DNA of 21,648 nucleotides from Rhodospirillales bacterium (lineage in GTDB: Bacteria > Pseudomonadota > Alphaproteobacteria > Rhodospirillales > Casp-alpha2): the NCBI GenBank assembly GCA_018664265.1, contig JABJOR010000594.1, forward strand, positions 1-21,648, given 5' to 3'. Below the pieces are notes generated by a model. The model searched no databases. It was not told the DNA's origin and saw nothing but the letters and a program-made list of their open reading frames with translations. Each line of letters starts with the position of its first letter. The first letter of the stretch is position 1. Both the position numbers and the translations under genes were made by a program. This document shows, piece by piece, positions 18,649 to 21,648 of the stretch.

Positions 18649-18678
18649 TCTATACCGATATTGGTAGTATCTGAACAA
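18649..18678 (-). promoter_or_regulatory. Candidate sdhCDAB promoter with dyad
   Basis: Minus-strand TTGTTC (18678-18673) and TATAGA (18654-18649) are 18 nt apart, 40 nt ahead of the sdhC ATG. The inverted repeat TACC-N6-GGTA (18653-18666) covers the upstream edge of the -10, so a repressor or activator could bind there. A second possible -35, TTGACT (18689-18684), lies just upstream. Confidence 0.4.
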
Positions 18679-18731
18679 GAGCAAGTCAATGTTGCAGCGC
18701 AAAATACCAATAAAATTGCGTGCTTAATCCT

Positions 18732-18741
18732 TGGTATACCA
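18732..18741. promoter_or_regulatory. Palindrome TGGTATACCA, candidate operator upstream of sdhC
   Basis: A perfect 10-bp palindrome. Related half-sites occur nearby: ATACCAAT at 18704-18711 and TACC...TTGGTA at 18653-18666. The three occurrences over 90 nt upstream of sdhC suggest a repeated operator for an unknown regulator. Confidence 0.4.
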
Positions 18742-18824
18742 CAGTTTTTTGGTTTTTAACTGAAAAGCGGTGTGCAACGCTGTAAAATACGGCAACCTGA
18801 AAAATCAATACGTTGTCTTGGGTG

Positions 18825-18932
18825 TGTGAATAGAATTGTGGATAACGTGTTGGTCAATTGTGTGCAACTGGGAAAGTTATTCACAGATTAGTGCATTTTT
18901 CGGGTTTTTCCACATTGAACCTGTTATCCAAT
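18825..18932. other. Cluster of DnaA-box-like sites (candidate oriC or DnaA-binding locus)
   Basis: Two sites match the TTATNCACA consensus exactly: TTATCCACA on the minus strand at 18837-18845 and TTATTCACA on the plus strand at 18877-18885. Three near matches flank them: TGTGAATAG at 18825-18833 (minus, one mismatch), TTTTCCACA at 18906-18914 (one mismatch) and TTATCCAAT at 18924-18932 (two mismatches). The cluster is in non-coding DNA next to AT-rich tracts, where the left-hand genes run leftward and the right-hand relic runs rightward. None of the usual alphaproteobacterial origin neighbours (hemE, dnaA, parAB) is in the window, so the assignment stays tentative. The rest of 18742-19100 shows no gene. 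Confidence 0.5.
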
Positions 18933-19100
18933 CAATTCATCATTCATGTGCGTACAGGAGCGCCGTTTTAAAGTCTTTAGGAAGTGGGCTTACCTCTCCA
19001 GGTCGGCACATGATAACAAGGGCTTTAGGATTTATTGATTTTCCGGTTTATGCAGGCCCGATGGTGGTCGTTCAGATCATCGTTGTATCGATATAAGCCA

Positions 19101-19288
19101 GATTGGTTCCCAATCAGGATTCACACTCTGCCCAGGGTGACCTGTTGAAGGATGGATTGAAAACCGATATGTGCAGCTCCGGTATGCTGGGACTGTTCTG
19201 CAGTTCCATAAAGGCGTCAGGCGTTTCTGCGCGAGCGGAGACACGGTTGCAGACTTCCCAGGGTCTGCTCCCTCTGACGCCTTTTTTT
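19101..19288 (+). ncRNA. Unrecognised structured RNA candidate (sRNA or leader)
   Basis: A gene-free stretch on the plus strand with five consecutive hairpins. HP1: GATTGG-TTC-CCAATC, 19101-19115. HP2: CACTCT-GCCC-AGGGTG, 19124-19139, one G-T pair. HP3: GGGACTG-TTCTG-CAGTTCC, 19189-19207. Then a closed multi-branch element: outer stem AAAGGCGTCAG (19210-19220) with CTGACGCCTTT (19274-19284), enclosing HP4 GTTTCTGC-GCGA-GCGGAGAC (19223-19242, a GNRA tetraloop) and HP5 GCAGAC-N8-GTCTGC (19249-19268). Seven T follow. It matches no family I recognise (not tmRNA, SRP RNA, RNase P RNA; 6S not evident). It ends 28 nt before the relic proline dehydrogenase start, so it is either an independent sRNA with its own terminator or an attenuator/riboswitch-like leader. 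The 5' end is uncertain; TATAAG at 19092-19097 may be a -10, which would put the start near 19105. Confidence 0.5.
19210..19288 (+). terminator. Branched terminator-like element (three-way junction plus T7)
   Basis: An 11-bp outer stem (19210-19220 / 19274-19284) whose 3' arm runs into seven T (19282-19288). Two inner hairpins sit inside the closing stem, forming a three-way junction. A plain intrinsic terminator has one simple stem, so the inner hairpins suggest either a functional RNA domain or a ligand/regulator-controlled terminator. Confidence 0.65.
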
Positions 19289-19316
19289 ATGAATAGTGTC
19301 TACGAGGAGATTTCCG

Positions 19317-20030
19317 ATTTTTAATAGAATTTGGCAGGCTGGTATGATCGCATTGGCGCGCTCAAGCCGGATCAAGGCATTGATGCAAGATGGTCGGCTG
19401 GCGTCATTTTTGTCTCGTCGGTTTGTGGCGGGTGGTGATGCTAAAGATGGCGTTCAAACCGCACAGAATTTACTGAACGTAAAAGGGATCAGAAGCTCTC
19501 TGTTCTATCTGGGCGAAAACGTTGCCTGCAAAATTCAGGCTCTTCAGGCGCTTAAACAAAGCGAACTTGATATACACGTTTCGCTCGATCCGACACAAAT
19601 TGGCCATTTCATTGATCCTGCCTTGGCGCGAGAGAACGCGCATTTGATCGCCAAAGAAATCGCAGTGACCAACGATAAACCGGTGTCAGTTCATTGTGTG
19701 ATGTTTGATATGGAAGATGCCTCGCTGAATGACCCCACCATTGCTTTACATGATAGCTTAAAACAACAAGACTATCAGGTGGCTTTGACCCTGCAGGCGT
19801 ATTTGCACCGAACGGAACAGGACATGCGAGAGCAAATCCAGACCGGTAGCAAGGTTCGCCTTGTAAAAGGTGCTTTTGTCGCCGGGCCGGATATTTCGTT
19901 TACCAAGCAGCCAGAAATAAAAGCCAACTACCGCAAACTTATTGATTTGATGTTATCTGTTGAGGCTAGGCAAAACGGCTTCTACCCAATCATAGCAACC
20001 CATGACGATGTTTTGCATGCCTATGCAATA
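19317..20030 (+). pseudogene. Proline dehydrogenase, broken remnant
   Basis: About 238 codons resemble the proline dehydrogenase (ProDH) family, the FAD enzyme that oxidises proline to pyrroline-5-carboxylate; single-domain members are about 300 residues. Recognisable segments are IRSSLFYLGE, DPTQIGHFIDPALAR, FDMEDASLNDPTIALHD, VALTLQAYLHRTEQDM, RLVKGAFVAGPDISFT and YPIIATHDD. Three defects are seen. First, GAGGAG at 19304-19309 lies at a good distance from ATT at 19317, followed by FNRIWQAGMIALARS, the normal N-terminus, so the ancestral ATG appears mutated to ATT (a GTG at 19296 gives an open frame but no good ribosome-binding site). Second, about 10 residues seem missing after FYLGE, where the family has YV...LVxxNV. 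Third, homology stops after THDDVLHAYAI, losing the C-terminal YEFxMLYG and PYxxRR parts; the open frame to 20135 is only antisense of the next relic. Not functional, most likely. Confidence 0.75.
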
Positions 20031-20234
20031 AACGTCGCTTCCCTCAATGTCTTTGCCCGGGAAGTCTGCGCACGGCTGGTCTTTGATTGCCACAGTGCGG
20101 ATGCGCAGGACACCCGCGTCATTGCGGTCTGGTAATTCCTGCACCTCAATAACTTCTGACCAGGCATAGATGGTGTCGCCGGCGAATGTCGGGGCGACGT
20201 GGCATACCAGATTGGTCATAGCCAAACAGGACAC
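20030..20234 (-). pseudogene. MaoC-like / mesaconyl-CoA hydratase, C-terminal fragment
   Basis: About 65 codons on the minus strand read TNLVCHVAPTFAGDTIYAW, then SEVIEV...LPDRNDAGVLRIR, then TVAIKDQPCADFPGKD. This matches the second hot-dog domain of the mesaconyl-CoA hydratase (beta-methylmalyl-CoA dehydratase) type of MaoC proteins, which act in the ethylmalonyl-CoA pathway and are normally about 340 residues. The N-terminal roughly 250 residues are absent and the expected C-terminal end (DLDYWxLMPR type) is replaced where the proline dehydrogenase relic begins, about 20030. The next codons upstream (20235-20290) show no clear family sequence in this frame. It is a deletion relic. The 87 nt from here to the FkbM gene hold nothing else I recognise. 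Confidence 0.65.
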
Positions 20235-20321
20235 TCCTCCAATTTGTTATAACCCAGAGCCACATTGGCGGGAATTAAGAACGCTACCCTGCAGAACTGT
20301 TTTAATAAGCATTCAACATCT

Positions 20322-21194
20322 TTAATCTGGCCAGCCAAAAATATATTCCTTATAGATTTGTGCTTTTATCTCCATGCCCAATTCTTCTGTAGCGAATTGT
20401 ATTATTTCGTGATGCAACGTGCCATCATAAACACACTCAACGCATAATACAGGTTTGTGCTCTTTAATTGTTTCAATTCCACCCTCTAGCACATTCATCT
20501 CATATCCTTGAACATCAATTTTAATGAAGTCAGGTTTCAGATTAAAAGAATCAAGTGATCTGATGTTTATTGAATACACCCCTTCCTCAGCATCATCATG
20601 TATTTCCCAGCTACCGCTATTTGTTGGTTGCCCTACTGGTTGGCCTGTTCCCATTTGCACCATAAATTGTGTGCTTTCCGAAATTCCCAATCCATAATTA
20701 TAAGCTCTTACATTTCTGCATTTGTTTTTTTCAAGGCATTTAAATGTGACAGGATTAGGTTCAAAAGAATGCACAAGAGCAAATCGAGATGAAATATTAT
20801 TTGTCCAAAAACCTACATGTGCCCCGATATCAACTGCAATATCCCAGCTTTTTATATGATCATAACAAGTTTCTAAATGTTCAATTTGATATTGTGCATT
20901 GGAGATAAAGGGTAAAAAATGAGTATCACCCTCAGGCAACTCATAATTTATTCTCAAACGCACAAGTTCTTTTGCTGCGATTTCCAATAAATCAATTTTA
21001 TAAGTATTTAAAATAGGAACTAAAACAGAGAGTATATCAGTATCACTTTGACATGCCTCATTATTAACGAAAAATTGCCCCCAAATATCGGTGATTTTTT
21101 CGCTTATCTCATCAGCGCCACTTTTTGATAAGGCCATTATGAGATCATTAACAGCTTTACGTAAACTTATATCATTCTCTTGTGTGCGGAACAT
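20322..21194 (-). CDS. FkbM-family SAM-dependent methyltransferase
   Basis: 290 residues. FkbM-type enzymes O-methylate sugars, polyketides or other small molecules; many sit in surface-polysaccharide or secondary-metabolite loci. The SAM-binding motif I is AVDIGAHVGFWTNNIS (120-135), followed by HSFEPNPVTFKCLEKN (142-157, acidic residue after strand 2) and the diagnostic SLDSFNLKPDFIKIDVQGYE (213-232), then LEGGIETIKEHKPVLCVEC. The first roughly 110 residues are helical and family-unspecific. AGGAGG at 21209-21204 lies 9 nt before ATG 21194, an excellent ribosome-binding site. The DNA is clearly more AT-rich than the TCA genes and codons are A/T-ending, a sign of horizontal acquisition. No partner biosynthesis genes are in the window, so the substrate is unknown. 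Confidence 0.88.
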   Translation of the reverse strand: MFRTQENDISLRKAVNDLIMALSKSGADEISEKITDIWGQFFVNNEACQSDTDILSVLVPILNTYKIDLLEIAAKELVRLRINYELPEGDTHFLPFISNAQYQIEHLETCYDHIKSWDIAVDIGAHVGFWTNNISSRFALVHSFEPNPVTFKCLEKNKCRNVRAYNYGLGISESTQFMVQMGTGQPVGQPTNSGSWEIHDDAEEGVYSINIRSLDSFNLKPDFIKIDVQGYEMNVLEGGIETIKEHKPVLCVECVYDGTLHHEIIQFATEELGMEIKAQIYKEYIFGWPD

Positions 21195-21648
21195 ATGTCT
21201 CAGCCTCCTGAATAGTTGTGATGCTACTACAGTTTAACCTAAAGACCAATATATGAGTGGCACTTGTATGTTGAATTAACGTAATATTTATCTGCAATAC
21301 CAAATAGATATGCTTAATGGTGATTAAAACTTGGCAGCTTCTAATAAGGTGTTCAGTTGATCATGACATAAGAAAGCTCATCCTGATTAATAGGATGAGA
21401 TTAGGTTTCTGGGATAACTTTCGGGTATATGTGCTGATAAGTTGACCGTCTAATTGGTGCCCCCGAGCAGGATAAGTTTTCTAAAAACCAGAAAGGCTAC
21501 CGAAGAATATTTTGAAGAACATAATAACCGTCCCATGTTCCATTTTGTAGACTTTGGTGGCCGCATTGGCACAAAATTTGATTAACGATTCTGTCTTGCA
21601 CCTTCCTTATCTGCGCCTTCCCTTGTCAGTTTGATATAAGCTGAAAAT
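21195..21648. other. 454-nt AT-rich stretch with no convincing gene
   Basis: This holds the FkbM upstream region and no long reading frame. A perfect 8-bp stem CTCATCCT/AGGATGAG with 7-nt loop lies at 21377-21399; on the minus strand it is followed by CTTTCTT, so it could be a weak terminator. A 42-codon frame at 21457-21585 is listed separately. The last 60 nt show nothing. Confidence 0.5.
21457..21585 (+). other. Short open frame, possible gene fragment
   Basis: GTG at 21457 to TAA at 21583-21585 gives 42 residues, with the most protein-like stretch EEYFEEHNNRPMFHFVDFGG followed by RIGTKFD at the end. I do not recognise it. There is no clear ribosome-binding site. It could be the C-terminal remnant of a decayed gene, in keeping with the relics to its left, or chance. 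Confidence 0.25.

Noticed and set aside
18836..19096. 86-codon plus-strand open frame in the sdhC upstream region
   Set aside because: It runs through the DnaA-box cluster, has no family resemblance and no ribosome-binding site.
19101..19288. tmRNA, SRP RNA, RNase P RNA or 6S RNA at this position
   Set aside because: The conserved cores of tmRNA, SRP RNA and RNase P RNA are absent, and the arrangement lacks the single long rod with central bubble of 6S RNA. 6S cannot be excluded fully without a covariance search.
20235..20300. Insertion-sequence end or transposase piece between the MaoC relic and the FkbM gene
   Set aside because: No transposase motif, terminal inverted repeats or target duplication could be found; only composition changes here.

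Overview
This window looks like part of an alphaproteobacterial chromosome. The evidence is the gene order sdhCDAB - zapE - mdh - sucC - sucD - sucA - sucB - lpdA, the XerC, LysR and proline dehydrogenase fragment sequence types, and moderate base composition (roughly half GC by eye, with an AT-rich right end). The genus cannot be named from the sequence alone; a Rhodospirillales-like marine or freshwater organism is an inference.

Layout, left to right. (1) 1-155: C-terminus of the tyrosine recombinase XerC. (2) 284-1329: a two-gene unit, nrtS (tiny nitrate/nitrite transporter family) overlapping by 4 nt a soluble methyl-accepting chemotaxis protein. (3) 1326-4551: an MFS transporter and a LysR regulator on the minus strand, and a divergent arginine deiminase/DDAH-family enzyme on the plus strand. 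(4) 4587-18608: a 14-kb block of TCA-cycle genes, all on the minus strand. The order of transcription is sdhC-sdhD-sdhA-sdhB, a strong terminator, zapE, then mdh-sucC-sucD-sucA-sucB-lpdA. Together they encode succinate dehydrogenase, malate dehydrogenase, succinyl-CoA synthetase and the full 2-oxoglutarate dehydrogenase complex, covering 2-oxoglutarate to oxaloacetate except fumarase. (5) 18609-19316: a gene-free stretch holding the sdh promoter region, a cluster of DnaA-box-like sites (candidate replication origin or DnaA-binding locus), and a strongly structured RNA-like element ending in a hairpin plus seven T. (6) 19317-20234: two tail-to-tail gene relics, a broken proline dehydrogenase (plus) and the C-terminal piece of a mesaconyl-CoA hydratase-like MaoC protein (minus). 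(7) 20322-21194: an AT-rich FkbM-family methyltransferase, then about 450 nt with no convincing gene.

Most unusual points: the malate dehydrogenase carries a roughly 114-residue Lys/Ala/Pro tail resembling histone H1, with about 40 Lys and no acidic residue; SucA (the E1 subunit of the same pathway) also ends in a short basic tail; an uncharacterised multi-hairpin RNA candidate lies at 19101-19288; DnaA boxes cluster at 18825-18932 exactly where gene orientation diverges; and nrtS is translationally coupled to a chemoreceptor without a membrane anchor. All identifications are by reading the sequence; no database search was run.
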